A stretch of 64,000 nucleotides of DNA, taken from positions 1 through 64,000 of the forward strand of contig JAQUWU010000024.1 of assembly GCA_028692715.1 (NCBI GenBank), given 5' to 3'. This document shows positions 24,729 to 34,967 of this stretch, one piece after another. Source of the DNA: Paludibacter sp. GTDB taxonomy: Bacteria; Bacteroidota; Bacteroidia; Bacteroidales; Paludibacteraceae. Every line of letters begins with the position of its first letter. Positions within the stretch are counted from its first letter, which is position 1. The notes under the pieces are model-generated. The model was not told the origin of the DNA and searched no databases. It was given only the letters and a program-made list of their open reading frames with translations. A program made the position numbers and the translations under genes.

Positions 24729-26990
24729 TCAATTTTGAATCAGTATGGTGACATCATTTTGTCTTTCTTTTGGAAACACAGAAATAATTGTAACCACACC
24801 ATTTTTCAACTCAGCTTCCACTGTTGTTTCTTGAGGAGCATGCAGTTTAAAATGGACATCCCACTCACGTGGCCAAGCGGGAAAAAGAAGTAACTTTCCA
24901 TCGTCAGTAGTTTGTAAAAGCATTTCCTGTAAACCAATCATTCCACTTCCACCCCAGTTGTGATCAGGAGTCCAGTCGAAACCCGGGCCCCAAAAAGCAG
25001 GAAAACGATGTGGTCCATTAGCCAATTTTAGCATTGTAAGTTTTTTAGCTTCGTCGGTTAAACCCAAGCAAGCTGCAAAAATATTATCCTGTTTCCAACC
25101 CACATGATTACGGAATTTCAAAGCATCCGGATCATATAAATAAGTATTGCGGGCTATTTCCAAACTATCTTTTTCAACCCCATAAATGCGCCATGGGAAA
25201 ACAGGATAAAGTTGTGTTGGCTCTGTATTATTTTTACGTTCCCATGTTTTTGCAGGCGAAATCATGGTTTTTCCAGCAATTGTTCTGTACTGAATTGGTG
25301 GAATTTTCTTCAATAAAGAATCATTACCTATTTCTTTTAATACAACTTTGAGAGCTGCAATAGTACTCGATGGGTTATTCGCCATTTTGTAGGTTTCGCC
25401 CCCCGATGAAGGATAGAGAATCAATTGTCCATTTCCATCTAAAGACTTTCTACCTCTTTGGGAAGCTAAATATTGATAATGCTCATCGAAAAACTTCACG
25501 CAGCTTTCAATCAATGGTTTATATTTTGAAATATCGGCATTGTTGTACGATTTTGTTTCCAATATCATCTGACAAAACTCCAAAGATGTATCCCATAAAT
25601 ATTCTAGCCATGCATTGTATTCCAACCCTTTGTCAAAATTATCAGGCCGTTTCCAACCATATTCACTTGGATTGGGTAAACCAAAATTCTCTATTTGTTC
25701 AGTAAAACAAGCTCCACTGTGACCCCAATAAAATTTCGAACGCAACTCTGCATTCTTTAGTATTCGGTTGTAAAAGTCAAATTCAGCAGACATCATATCA
25801 AAATCACCACTTTTCAACATGGGCCAATAAAGGAGTCGCTGATTTTGAGCCGTAAATGTTCCGCCACCCCACTTGCGATAATCAGGAGTAAATACGAATG
25901 TAGAATCTACAAAAACTGGATCAAAAGTCAAAAGTCCACCATTGAAACGGGTTGGCCATTGACTATGAGCATTGCAGCCCAACATATACCGAAAAAGCGT
26001 ATAATTACGTGAAACATCACTCGCTTCACCCTCTATTCGTATAAAACTGCGGTTCCAAAACTCATTCCACCAAGCTATGTTTTTTTTCTTGTCTTGTTTT
26101 AAATTAATTGATGAAATTGTTTTGTTTACGTTACTAGTCCATTGGGTAATATTATCTGTTTGCGAAATTTCCAATGCAATATTCAAGGTTTGCTTTTTAG
26201 TGGCTTGTTTGCTTTTAAAAACCCAAGCCTGAAAATCTGTTCCAGCATACACACCATTTTCAATACCTTTGAAAATAAGATTGTCGCCCCACATTTTACC
26301 CCCCGAAGTCAGGTTAATAAGCGGATTATACAGATGAGATTTGACAGATTCCATGTTTTGTTGAGCGACAGTAATATCAAAAATAGTTGGATCAGCATTT
26401 CGATGAAAAAAAGTAATTTGATTCTCAGAAACGAGGACGGAATCTTTATTCATTTTCAAATCTTTAGGGACAGCCCATTTATACGAATTTTGCTGACCTT
26501 CATTTTTTCGAATCAAACGATCTTTATATCGCCAGCTCTCATAGCTAATTTCTGAAGAAATTTTCTTTTTACTTTGAATCTCCAAATGAATCAAGGGTTT
26601 AAACACATCTGCCCAAAGTTGAATAGTTGTTCCATTGGCATAAATTTCAACATATCCTTCGTTTAATTTCAAGGTTTGTTTAAAATCTTTGGCGTTTAGA
26701 AATGGATTTGGACTTAATCGAACACGAATACGACCTTGTTTCAGTAAAGTGTTGTTTTCGTCGAAAGCACCACTACGAGCTATATAAAAAAGTAAATCGC
26801 CGTTTTCCACCCATACATTCATACCAATGTCACCACCGCCACAGGGCATGGATTCGGAGGAATTTTGTGAGGGAGTCGTCCAGGTAAAGTCAGGTTCAGT
26901 AAAGGAACACAATAGCAATAAAAGAAGAACCCCTAACCACTGAAGGGGAACTAAGTTAGTTTTGTCTTTGAAAAAAGTCGTAAGTTTCAT
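24729..26990 (-). CDS. DUF5703-type exported putative glycoside hydrolase
   Basis: A 753-residue exported protein. After the hydrophobic stretch VLLLLLLCSF it shows MPCGGGDIGMNVWVENGDLLFYI and FDENNTLLKQGRIRVRL in short pieces, the N-terminal signature I associate with DUF5703 proteins; the C-terminal half has the look of a six-hairpin (alpha/alpha) toroid (LRYWPMLKSGDFDMMSAEFDFY-like segment, then WKRPDNFDKGLEYNAWLEY and HNWGGSGMIGLQEML). Such proteins are common in polysaccharide loci and related in shape to GH95/GH65-type hydrolases, but no activity is established. It is the last gene of the sugar locus. The N-terminus is unusual: residues 11-21 (TNLVPLQWLGV) are the translation of a dispersed palindromic repeat placed between start codon and signal helix, and there is no Met after the repeat, so the repeat must be translated for export. 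Confidence 0.65.
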   Translation of the reverse strand: MKLTTFFKDKTNLVPLQWLGVLLLLLLCSFTEPDFTWTTPSQNSSESMPCGGGDIGMNVWVENGDLLFYIARSGAFDENNTLLKQGRIRVRLSPNPFLNAKDFKQTLKLNEGYVEIYANGTTIQLWADVFKPLIHLEIQSKKKISSEISYESWRYKDRLIRKNEGQQNSYKWAVPKDLKMNKDSVLVSENQITFFHRNADPTIFDITVAQQNMESVKSHLYNPLINLTSGGKMWGDNLIFKGIENGVYAGTDFQAWVFKSKQATKKQTLNIALEISQTDNITQWTSNVNKTISSINLKQDKKKNIAWWNEFWNRSFIRIEGEASDVSRNYTLFRYMLGCNAHSQWPTRFNGGLLTFDPVFVDSTFVFTPDYRKWGGGTFTAQNQRLLYWPMLKSGDFDMMSAEFDFYNRILKNAELRSKFYWGHSGACFTEQIENFGLPNPSEYGWKRPDNFDKGLEYNAWLEYLWDTSLEFCQMILETKSYNNADISKYKPLIESCVKFFDEHYQYLASQRGRKSLDGNGQLILYPSSGGETYKMANNPSSTIAALKVVLKEIGNDSLLKKIPPIQYRTIAGKTMISPAKTWERKNNTEPTQLYPVFPWRIYGVEKDSLEIARNTYLYDPDALKFRNHVGWKQDNIFAACLGLTDEAKKLTMLKLANGPHRFPAFWGPGFDWTPDHNWGGSGMIGLQEMLLQTTDDGKLLLFPAWPREWDVHFKLHAPQETTVEAELKNGVVTIISVFPKERQNDVTILIQN
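26929..26955. repeat. Palindromic repeat inside the DUF5703 gene start
   Basis: Copy of the CCCCTAAC...GGGG family with stem CCCCTA...TGAAGGGG. It is read in frame on the minus strand as NLVPLQWLGV, directly before the signal helix. Confidence 0.85.
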
Positions 26991-27029
26991 ATTGTCTAAA
27001 GATTCATTTTTAATATTGAGAAGTAACTA

Positions 27030-27075
27030 AGTCCCCCTTTAGGGTTTACCTAACCTTAGGTAGGGTTAGGGGACT
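27030..27075. repeat. Compound palindromic repeat in spacer
   Basis: AGTCCCC...GGGGACT outer arms enclose a second palindrome, TTTACCTAACCTTAGGTAGGG-like, split here into ACCTAA and TTAGGT arms. This compound form recurs at 50630 and 57386. It lies between the DUF5703 and acetylesterase genes. Confidence 0.8.
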
Positions 27076-27089
27076 TTAAGGGATGGGGA

Positions 27090-28511
27090 TTACCAATTAT
27101 CACTCCTAAACGACGAAACTGGTAAACCTTCGGTACTGAATAAATCGCCTTCCACATAGTTTTCAAATGCATAACGCACTGCAACCGGTTTTTTTACTTC
27201 ATCGCTTTTCACGTACATTTTACTACGAACAATCCATGCTTTAGCAGGATAAAAAACTTTATCTTCGCCAGCTACTTTGAATAATTTCGACTCGAAAGTT
27301 TTGGAAGCTATCCACATGGGAGACTGATCGAAACTTACGATAACTGTGTCGTTTTGTACTGTAATTTCCTTAAAACATGGACTTTGACCCGTCACACTTT
27401 TTACATCGTAGGTTTTGCTTAAAGCCAATAAAGCTAGACGCTCGCCTGCAACTTGCTTTTTGCCGGGGTGAATTCCTCTTTCCAATCCGGCATCGAGCAA
27501 TACAGCCATAGCCGTTTTTGGAACAGTTTGTTCCACTTTCGACTGTGCTTCACGTAGATATGCCGAATTAATTACAGTCTGACCTTCTTTTACAAAGATA
27601 CTATAATCAAAAGGGGCAATCTGACAATAATAAAATGGGATGGTATCTTTTTGTGCCCAATTTTTACGCCATCCATTTATCATAGTCGTAAACATATCGG
27701 TGTATGATTCAGCACGGTCGTAGTTTGTTTCGCCCTGATACCATATAACACCTTTTATTGTCAAACCAACAATCGGGTTCATCATGGCCTGATAAAGCGT
27801 AGTTGGTGTGCGGTTTTCTTCTTTGATATCCGCCTTTCCTTTCGGTATTTTCACTTGAGGAAAGGCACGTAACATATCTTCTGTCATCCAGGCTTCGACC
27901 GATGAACCTCCCCACGCACTTAATACCAATCCAACTGGAACATGCAGCATTTCATTTAGTAATCGACCAAAATAATAACCAGTTGCACTAAACTCCTTAA
28001 CTGTTTCAGGTTTGGCTTCATCCCAGTTTCCTGTAACGTCATTTTGTGCTTCAATAGTTGAATTACGTTTCACTGTAAAAATCCGAATGTCAGGATTAGT
28101 ACTTCTTAAAATATCCATATTCGAATTCTCAACAGGTTGGTTTTTAAATCCTTTCATGGGCATTTCCATATTGCTTTGACCGGAACAGAGCCACAGTTCA
28201 CCTAAAAGCAAATTATTCAATGTCAGCCTTTTACCATCACTTATGGTAATCGATTGGGGTTTTCCATCTGTTTTTGGCGTTTGAATAGACGTTTTCCAGT
28301 TTCCATTTTTATCGGCAGTGGTTTTAACCGGGTTTTCTGTCCATGTTGCACTGATAATAACTATTTTATTGGCATCGGCTTTTCCCCAGATATTTACCTG
28401 TGTGTTTTGCTGCATGAGCATATTGTCGGAAAAAATTGCCGGAAGTTTGATTTCTGCCTGAGAGAAAAAAGTCACAATCAGAAATAGCGAAATTAATTTA
28501 ATACGAGTCAT
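27090..28511 (-). CDS. Exported sialate O-acetylesterase-family carbohydrate esterase
   Basis: A 473-residue SGNH-type esterase (SASA domain) expected to remove acetyl groups from sugars in the periplasm or outside. A signal peptide covers residues 1-18 (ISLFLIVTFFSQA). Key blocks: LWLCSGQSNMEMP with nucleophile Ser113, VIWYQGETNYDRA, and a C-terminal ERGIHPGKKQ with His348 as catalytic base. The family includes sialic-acid and plant-polysaccharide acetylesterases; in a locus with GH106 and GH2 enzymes, deacetylation of a pectin- or hemicellulose-like substrate is more likely than sialic acid. The domain around residues 25-100 is a beta-sandwich typical of these two-domain members. Confidence 0.88.
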   Translation of the reverse strand: MTRIKLISLFLIVTFFSQAEIKLPAIFSDNMLMQQNTQVNIWGKADANKIVIISATWTENPVKTTADKNGNWKTSIQTPKTDGKPQSITISDGKRLTLNNLLLGELWLCSGQSNMEMPMKGFKNQPVENSNMDILRSTNPDIRIFTVKRNSTIEAQNDVTGNWDEAKPETVKEFSATGYYFGRLLNEMLHVPVGLVLSAWGGSSVEAWMTEDMLRAFPQVKIPKGKADIKEENRTPTTLYQAMMNPIVGLTIKGVIWYQGETNYDRAESYTDMFTTMINGWRKNWAQKDTIPFYYCQIAPFDYSIFVKEGQTVINSAYLREAQSKVEQTVPKTAMAVLLDAGLERGIHPGKKQVAGERLALLALSKTYDVKSVTGQSPCFKEITVQNDTVIVSFDQSPMWIASKTFESKLFKVAGEDKVFYPAKAWIVRSKMYVKSDEVKKPVAVRYAFENYVEGDLFSTEGLPVSSFRSDNW

Positions 28512-28621
28512 AATATTTTATTTATTCATTTACAAATTCAGAGTCATGAAATTGGTCTAATCGATAAATATTATAATATTCATCGATTATATCCGAGAAT
28601 TATTATGTTCTCTTTTGAAAA

Positions 28622-28658
28622 TTAGTGAGAGGGTGATTTTGAGTCACCCTCTCACTAA
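28622..28658 (-). terminator. Strong hairpin after the GH106 gene
   Basis: Perfect 15-bp inverted repeat TTAGTGAGAGGGTGA / TCACCCTCTCACTAA with a seven-base loop, between the GH106 stop and the acetylesterase start. TTTTC follows on the minus strand, so it may be a terminator or an mRNA-stabilising hairpin. Confidence 0.7.
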
Positions 28659-28667
28659 CCAAAACCT

Positions 28668-31600
28668 TTATCTTTGAATGATGTTGACAGGTCCAATTAA
28701 ACCTGCTTCCAACAGTTTATTGTCACTCAATCTATATTTAGCATTTGTCCAAATTCCTTCAAATGGAGGAATTCCTTTATCGTAACCGTTTATTGCATTT
28801 GCCCAAGTATTGGTTACTGCAATTTCAAGCATATTTTCTCCTTTTTTCAATGCTTTTGTTATATCAACTTCGTAAGGAGCAGTCCATGCAGTTCCACAAT
28901 CAATATCATTCAATTTTACTGTAGCTAAGTTGCAGACTTTTCCCAAACTAAGCTTTGTTGTTTGAAAAGTATTTTCATTAAAACTGAAAGTTGATGAATA
29001 AATAGCTGTACCAGAATAAAATTTTATCATCTTATTTTCATTTTTACTCCAATCGAAAAGAGTATCGGAAGTAATTTCCAAATTTACTTTTGGGAAATTC
29101 ACCTCCCATCTTTCAATTTTAATATTAGGTACATAAATTTTGTTCTGAGGTTCAAGTTGAGTAGCTATACCAACTGGTGCAGTATTTCCAAAAACTACAA
29201 AAACAGATTCGTAAGGTTTAAGGTCTAATGAGACATTAACTCTACCATTATTCTCCTGACATCTGGCTGGAATAGTTATTTCTCCATTTACAGGATTCCA
29301 TAATTCCGGAATTCCTTTACTTATTCTGAATGATACGCCAAATGATTTATATAAATTTTCTTGATTGGAAAGGAAGTATATATCGGTATTGTCTCCTTTT
29401 CGGTGTGTCCATGCTATATTCTGAGGAATATCTATGTCAGGACTACAACCTATTGGAGTAAAGCTATCACTATTCCAATATGGTAGTATAGGAACAACAA
29501 TTCCCTTTTGTTTAAGCACTTCAATCAGGTTTTGAGTTGACTTCGAATATTTTTTTTCTGCAGGAAAAATCACGACCTTATATTTTGCTCCACTCGGCAA
29601 AACCATTTCTCCATTTTCGCATTTTGCATTTGACAATGCATCTTTATTAAACGAATCATACGCATAACCATTCAGCGGATTAATCCAATCTTCAGCTTTT
29701 AAAATATTTGCCGAATGAAAAACTCCCGCTGGCATTTCATTTATGGGTTGCCCAACATTTGCAAGTCTTTTTTGCTCGCTTTTTACACGTTCTTCACCAA
29801 AAATTCCCGGCATAAATGGTACTAATCGATCGGGAGTAAATGCACGACGTGGAATCTCCTCACCTGTAAATACTGCAATATCAACAACGGGATGACCATA
29901 TTGCAACAAAGCCTGACAACGAGCTACATAATCCACAAATATCTTGCCTTGCTTCCACCATGTTTGGTTGCGTTGAAAATAGAGACCAATTCCATCAAGT
30001 GTCATTCCTGGAGCTTTGTCGATATAAGGATTGTGTACAAAAACGTGAAAAAAAAGCTTGTTAATTCCCAATGCAAAGTTCCGGTCAAGTAAGGGTTTCA
30101 ACAAAGCCGGATCTTCGTCCCAGTTGGTTCGTAATTGTGTAAATCCTTCGGCCTGTATAATATTTTTTCCGTAAATATGTGCAGCACTAATGGCATCGAG
30201 CATATCGTTGGGCTTGTCGTGCGTAGGGCTGCGTAACCAAAACTCGCCCATTGGTCGATCGACTTCCTTGGAATGCAACATTCCGTCACTCACCATAGTT
30301 GGCGCCACAGATTCGGCCGAAGTTTCGCAACCGTAAGATTTGGCATTTTTGACCATCACCTTGAAAAAAACATCGTTTACCAGTTCGGCAATGGTGGTTC
30401 TCACATCGTGTAAAACTTGTTCAGACTTCTCAGCACTTTCAATGGGAAATCCAGCTAACAAAGGCAAATAAGGAATTACATCATATCCTCTACGAGTTTT
30501 AAATTCAGCAGCAAAATTTTCACTCCAGTTTTGACTTCCACATTCCCAACTATCAATATGCATAAATTTCAAAACACGATGAGCTAAGGTAGAATCAGTT
30601 TTTGCAAATGCTGCACCAAACCAGTTATCAAATTGTTTTTGTACTGCTGCTTCGGAAAACTTATCACATTCCAAGCCTTTCCCACCGCCGCCCGTAGCAT
30701 TAGTCATTCCGGTAGAAGTATGTCCCATGCGTAAAATTCGCCAGTTTCCTTTTGGTAAATTACAAGTCAATATTCCATTTTTAAAATAGGAAGTCAGGTT
30801 GATAATTTTATCTTTTGTCGTGCAATCTGTTGTTGGAATTTCATTAGGTAAAGTTTCTGAACCAATACGCCAAACCAGTCCAGCCTTACCTTCCCATTGA
30901 TTTATAAGAGGTTCTGAACTCAGTTTAATGGCTTTTATTTTCAATGTAGGTTTCCATTTAGCAGCATCCAAATCTTCACTTCCGGGTTCAGTTCCTTCCG
31001 GTGTCCATGAAAATCGGAAATATTTTGCTTTCGTTGGATGAATGGAGAAAGTTGAATTAAAACCTGTATTTTGCCACCCCTGACGAGCAGGCTCCAGTTG
31101 TTTTACAAAACGAAAATCCACACCATTATCACTGGCTAAAACTGCTAATCGTTGCGATTGAATATTATTTCCTGCTGGAGTTATTTCAATCGTTCTCAAT
31201 GTAAATGGTTTATCGTAAGAGTATTGAATGTAACAAGGAACTTCAGATCTGAAGGCCTTTTCTGGATCAGAGAAAGGAGTTGGGTCATCGGGATTGTTTG
31301 ACCTCACCCCTAGCCCCTCTCCTTGAGGAGAGGGGAACAAGAGCGGAAGTGCATAAATAGCAATATCTTCGTAGTAATTTTCTACCGTTTCGGGCTGTTG
31401 TAATTTTAAGTTTTTTATTCTACCACCTTTAATTATAGAGTCGGTAAACACCACTTTTTGCATAGACTCCGAAGGTTTTATCCAAGGCCCACCTGCCAAT
31501 GCAAAACCGTCGGAAATGTGCATTCCCATTTTTAAACCTAAACTATCGGCAATTTGGAAACTATAGCGTACCATCTCCCACCATTCATGTGTAAGTTGTG

Positions 31601-31928
31601 AAACAGCATTTGGATAATCATTATTCTCTATTCCTTTTATTGGCATTAAATAAGCGCCACCCAACCCAATTTCTTTCATGGCTTCCAAATCGGCTTTTAT
31701 GCATGGTTTAGAAACCTCTCCCCTCATCCAATACCAGAAAGTCCAGGGCTTGGCTTCTTCGGGTGGTGTTTTGAATTGATTGTAAAGAGAGGATTGAGCA
31801 AATGAAAAAGAAGAAATGAATAACAACAAGAAGATCATAAAATAACCCCTAACCCCTAAAGGGGAATTTACCCCTAGCCACTGAAGGGGAACTAAATTAG
31901 TTCTGATTTGTATATCCTTATTATTCAT
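28668..31928 (-). CDS. GH106-family alpha-L-rhamnosidase
   Basis: Releases terminal L-rhamnose from polysaccharide or oligosaccharide. The exported protein (1086 residues from 31928) shows the GH106 N-terminal signature PPEEAKPWTFWYWMRGEV and DLEAMKEIGLGGAYLMPI, then HEWWEMVRYSFQIADSLGLK and the central HIDSWECGSQNWSENF block with acidic residues in a TIM barrel, ending with a beta-sandwich (NTWANAINGYDKG). The mature enzyme starts near Gln45 after the helix MIFLLLFISSFSFA. Two palindromic repeats lie before that helix (LVPLQWLGV, SPLGVRG); Met31 (31838) is a possible start that avoids them. A third repeat is inside the protein near residues 197-209 ([12 protein letters not shown]), where homologous proteins should have a shorter loop. 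GH106 implies L-rhamnose in the substrate. Confidence 0.88.
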   Translation of the reverse strand: MNNKDIQIRTNLVPLQWLGVNSPLGVRGYFMIFLLLFISSFSFAQSSLYNQFKTPPEEAKPWTFWYWMRGEVSKPCIKADLEAMKEIGLGGAYLMPIKGIENNDYPNAVSQLTHEWWEMVRYSFQIADSLGLKMGMHISDGFALAGGPWIKPSESMQKVVFTDSIIKGGRIKNLKLQQPETVENYYEDIAIYALPLLFPSPQGEGLGVRSNNPDDPTPFSDPEKAFRSEVPCYIQYSYDKPFTLRTIEITPAGNNIQSQRLAVLASDNGVDFRFVKQLEPARQGWQNTGFNSTFSIHPTKAKYFRFSWTPEGTEPGSEDLDAAKWKPTLKIKAIKLSSEPLINQWEGKAGLVWRIGSETLPNEIPTTDCTTKDKIINLTSYFKNGILTCNLPKGNWRILRMGHTSTGMTNATGGGGKGLECDKFSEAAVQKQFDNWFGAAFAKTDSTLAHRVLKFMHIDSWECGSQNWSENFAAEFKTRRGYDVIPYLPLLAGFPIESAEKSEQVLHDVRTTIAELVNDVFFKVMVKNAKSYGCETSAESVAPTMVSDGMLHSKEVDRPMGEFWLRSPTHDKPNDMLDAISAAHIYGKNIIQAEGFTQLRTNWDEDPALLKPLLDRNFALGINKLFFHVFVHNPYIDKAPGMTLDGIGLYFQRNQTWWKQGKIFVDYVARCQALLQYGHPVVDIAVFTGEEIPRRAFTPDRLVPFMPGIFGEERVKSEQKRLANVGQPINEMPAGVFHSANILKAEDWINPLNGYAYDSFNKDALSNAKCENGEMVLPSGAKYKVVIFPAEKKYSKSTQNLIEVLKQKGIVVPILPYWNSDSFTPIGCSPDIDIPQNIAWTHRKGDNTDIYFLSNQENLYKSFGVSFRISKGIPELWNPVNGEITIPARCQENNGRVNVSLDLKPYESVFVVFGNTAPVGIATQLEPQNKIYVPNIKIERWEVNFPKVNLEITSDTLFDWSKNENKMIKFYSGTAIYSSTFSFNENTFQTTKLSLGKVCNLATVKLNDIDCGTAWTAPYEVDITKALKKGENMLEIAVTNTWANAINGYDKGIPPFEGIWTNAKYRLSDNKLLEAGLIGPVNIIQR
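31302..31335. repeat. Palindromic repeat inside the GH106 coding region
   Basis: Long form of the family: CCTCACCCCTAGCCCC, then TCTCC-TTGA-GGAGA hairpin and GGGG. On the minus strand it adds about 11 codons ([11 protein letters not shown]) in frame, without a stop. Confidence 0.9.
31845..31893. repeat. Two tandem palindromic repeats at the GH106 gene start
   Basis: CCCCTAACCCCTAAAGGGG followed by CCCCTAGCCACTGAAGGGG. Read on the minus strand they encode LVPLQWLGV and SPLGVRG between the upstream ATG (31928) and the signal helix. Confidence 0.9.
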
Positions 31929-31962
31929 GATCGTAATTTTAAAATAGAACGAAGTAATTATT

Positions 31963-31984
31963 TTCCCCTTTAGGGGTTAGGGGT
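31963..31984. repeat. Palindromic repeat in spacer
   Basis: CCCCTTTAGGGGTTAGGGG, a short copy between the GH106 start and the end of the GH2 gene upstream of it. Confidence 0.85.
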
Positions 31985-31988
31985 AGCT

Positions 31989-34838
31989 CTATTTAAATTT
32001 CAAAATAATTCTTCCTGTATAAACTCCATCCACCCACTTAGGTTGTGCCGATGGACCATTTAAATCTGTTGTATTTACTTTATTACGAACAGCAGGTATA
32101 ACATTTAAAATTGATATTCCGCTTTTTGGTAAAGTGTATAATAATTGATCACGACCATCACGTGGTTCGTAAATGCCAACATAAGTATCAGGAGTTTCAT
32201 TCGTAATGCTAATTTCACCTTCAGTAGTTTTCAGATTCATCCAACTCACATTAGCAAAATAGCCTTTAAACTCAGGATAAGTAAATGATTCTCCGGGAAT
32301 TGGATCGTTATAATCATTTTCCCATAGATCATAAACAGGACCTTGTAAGCGATTTTGCCAAACACGGTATGGACCATTACCTAACCAACGTTTGTGTTGC
32401 ATTTTTTCTTCGGGATAATCAAATTTGATTCCCATTAGATCAACCACAGCACTGAAATTATAGCTATAATCAAGGGTTAATGTTCCATCTGGTGCAATTG
32501 TCCATTGTGTCTTATCAAGATTTCCAAGTTTATAGTTTGCAGTAACAATCAGTTTATTTCCTTCATTTTTCACATCAAAACCATTGAAAATAGCAGCATC
32601 AGTAAATTCTGTATAAGTGCGTTCTTTAGCGTGAGCTTGTTCGTCGTCATGATTATAGAACTGATCGAGCGAGCGATCGGCACGACGGGCAGCGATAAAT
32701 CGCGGCCCATTTGTAAAGTTTATTTCTTTGCCTTTAATCGATACGCCTTTTAATTCTCCATCTTTATTGCTAAATGTAAATTTATTTTTCCCAACCGAAA
32801 CAATCAGGTTTTCATCCGTTTTATCAGAAGTCGGAGTTGTGCCTTTTGAAGTATGCTCTTGTTTTGTAGTTTCCAATTGGAACGACCAGCGCCAAAGTTC
32901 TTCACCACGAAAATCAATAGCACTTAAAAATAATGCTTCTGCTTTCGGATCAATAGTTGTACTCAAATTCAATTTTCCGGAAGAATGTGCAGCAATATCA
33001 GTTCCTTTTACTTCGCCTTGTTTCAATACATTCACTTTCCCTTTTTCGTCATCTACAGTAGGAAAGGTTACTTGTTTCCAGACAAATTTACAGCTATTTA
33101 TATTCAAGAAATCGTAGCGATTTTCAATAGTCAATTCACCATCAAAAGTACGATCGATGCTTTTTTCAACTACCTGAACAGGATTCCATATTTCTTTTAC
33201 ACTATAATAACTTCCTTCTTTTTCGTGCTGAGGGCCAACTATTCCATCGGCTCCCCAGTTGCCCTGATTATCGATAAAACCGTCTTTATCAACCCGTTTT
33301 ACACCTTCATCGGCAAAAACCCACAGAAATGCACCTGCACAACGTGGATGTTTGCGCATCATTTCCCAATAATCGTACAAACCTGCACCATGACCGCCAT
33401 CGTACAAACCGTGTAATATTTCTGTTGGCATAAAAATCTCCGGTTTGCGCAAATATTCTTGTGTTTCACCATACGAGCGATAATGCATGGTTTCGAATCC
33501 ACCAAAATTTCCCTGAGGATGAATTACCGGACGTTTTTGAACATCATATTTATGAAACTCACCATTCAGTTCGTTGTTCCAACCACCTTCATTTCCATTG
33601 CTCCACCAGATTACCGAAGGATGGTTCACATCACGCTCCACCATTTCTTTTACCAATTTTACGCCAACAGTAGTATCATATTTTCCATGCCAACCACCCA
33701 ATTCATTTTCGACATATAATCCCAATGAATCACAAGCATCCAAAAATTCAGGGTCGGCAGGATAATGTGATAGTCGTACTGAATTCATGTTCATACTTTT
33801 TATCAACTCCACGTCTTCGATATTTTTTGCTTTTGATAATGTGCGACCCGTTTCAGGACGGAAACTATGACGGTTCACACCACGAATATTCACACGAACT
33901 CCATTGATATATAATCCATCACTCGGACGAACTTCAATGGTTCGGAATCCAAATCTATCCGTAATTTGATGAAGAATCTTGCCTTCTTTGGAGATTAATG
34001 AAACCTGAGCAAAGTATCTGTTTGGAGTTTCAGCTGTCCACAATAGAGGCTGTGAAATAGTGCATTCTATTATTGACCAATCACTTGCTGTTCTGATTTG
34101 AGAGCTAACATCAGAAACTTTTTTACCTTTTTCATCAAACAAAACCGTTTTCAAACTTGCACCTTCCATAGCTCTGTTTAATCGGCAATATGCATGAAAA
34201 GAGCCATTCGCTTTTGCATCAATCGATAATTGTTCTATATTGATCGCTGGTTTTACTTCCAGAAAAACAGGGCGAAAAATTCCACCAAAATTCCAATAGT
34301 CAGCTCTTCGTTCAGCCAGATTTACCCCTGCATTGGCACTTTCTTTACTCACTGTTACTTCCAATACGTTTTTCTTGCCAAATTTCAAGCGACGACCGAT
34401 GTCATACGAGAAACGATAAAATGCTCCTTGATGCATTTCGCCGGCTTTTTGACCGTTAATCTTCACTTCAGTATCGGTCATAGAAGCTTCAAAAGTTATA
34501 TAAACTTGTTTATTGCTCCACGATAGTGGCACATCAAACTCATATTTATACATGCCTTTTTCATTTGCCACGCCATCCGGAAAAGCTTTCCCGTACCAAC
34601 GCATCCCGTATTGATAAGTTCCAAAGCCCTGTAATTCCCAACAGGAAGGCACACCGATTTTCGTCCATTTTCCGGAGTTCATTCCATCGGTACAAAAAAA
34701 ATCCCATTGTACCAGATCATCACAACCATGACCGGAAAGATAGATTCTTTCGGTAACAGGTATAGTTTTTTGAGCTAAGGATGTTTGGAAAAAGAAAGTG
34801 GAAAGTGAAACTATCAAAAATATTTTTAAACGGGTCAT
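31989..34838 (-). CDS. Exported GH2 glycoside hydrolase (beta-galactosidase/glucuronidase type)
   Basis: A 949-residue hydrolase with signal peptide (LIVSLSTFFFQTSLAQ). Domain order is GH2 sugar-binding sandwich (about 60-200, with FRPVFLEV), immunoglobulin-like domain, TIM barrel starting near NGVRVNIRGVNRHSF, then two further beta domains; the C-terminus (residues about 690-940) resembles the small beta-galactosidase domain (YNFSAVVDLMGIKFDYP). Acid/base Glu417 is in WSNGNEGGW and the likely nucleophile Glu473 in PTEILHG. The nucleophile context (ILHGLYDGGHGAG) differs from classical LacZ (SEYAHAMGN), so the linkage may not be a plain beta-galactoside. Sits upstream of the GH106 gene, probably in one transcript. 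Confidence 0.87.
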   Translation of the reverse strand: MTRLKIFLIVSLSTFFFQTSLAQKTIPVTERIYLSGHGCDDLVQWDFFCTDGMNSGKWTKIGVPSCWELQGFGTYQYGMRWYGKAFPDGVANEKGMYKYEFDVPLSWSNKQVYITFEASMTDTEVKINGQKAGEMHQGAFYRFSYDIGRRLKFGKKNVLEVTVSKESANAGVNLAERRADYWNFGGIFRPVFLEVKPAINIEQLSIDAKANGSFHAYCRLNRAMEGASLKTVLFDEKGKKVSDVSSQIRTASDWSIIECTISQPLLWTAETPNRYFAQVSLISKEGKILHQITDRFGFRTIEVRPSDGLYINGVRVNIRGVNRHSFRPETGRTLSKAKNIEDVELIKSMNMNSVRLSHYPADPEFLDACDSLGLYVENELGGWHGKYDTTVGVKLVKEMVERDVNHPSVIWWSNGNEGGWNNELNGEFHKYDVQKRPVIHPQGNFGGFETMHYRSYGETQEYLRKPEIFMPTEILHGLYDGGHGAGLYDYWEMMRKHPRCAGAFLWVFADEGVKRVDKDGFIDNQGNWGADGIVGPQHEKEGSYYSVKEIWNPVQVVEKSIDRTFDGELTIENRYDFLNINSCKFVWKQVTFPTVDDEKGKVNVLKQGEVKGTDIAAHSSGKLNLSTTIDPKAEALFLSAIDFRGEELWRWSFQLETTKQEHTSKGTTPTSDKTDENLIVSVGKNKFTFSNKDGELKGVSIKGKEINFTNGPRFIAARRADRSLDQFYNHDDEQAHAKERTYTEFTDAAIFNGFDVKNEGNKLIVTANYKLGNLDKTQWTIAPDGTLTLDYSYNFSAVVDLMGIKFDYPEEKMQHKRWLGNGPYRVWQNRLQGPVYDLWENDYNDPIPGESFTYPEFKGYFANVSWMNLKTTEGEISITNETPDTYVGIYEPRDGRDQLLYTLPKSGISILNVIPAVRNKVNTTDLNGPSAQPKWVDGVYTGRIILKFK

Positions 34839-34967
34839 TATATCTGATTTTGATGAAATAGTATATAAATTTAGACGAAAGAAAGTGTGAATTGTACTAA
34901 AAATATGAAGTTGGAATACTGAATTAAGTAGACTATAACAAAGTTATACGCTAAATCAAATATCACA

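Noticed and set aside
32505-34756. Many open frames of 60-143 codons on the plus strand opposite the GH2 gene
   Set aside because: They are antisense frames of a well-supported 949-residue GH2 gene, rich in Phe, Ser and Ile as expected for shadows, and show no recognisable domain.
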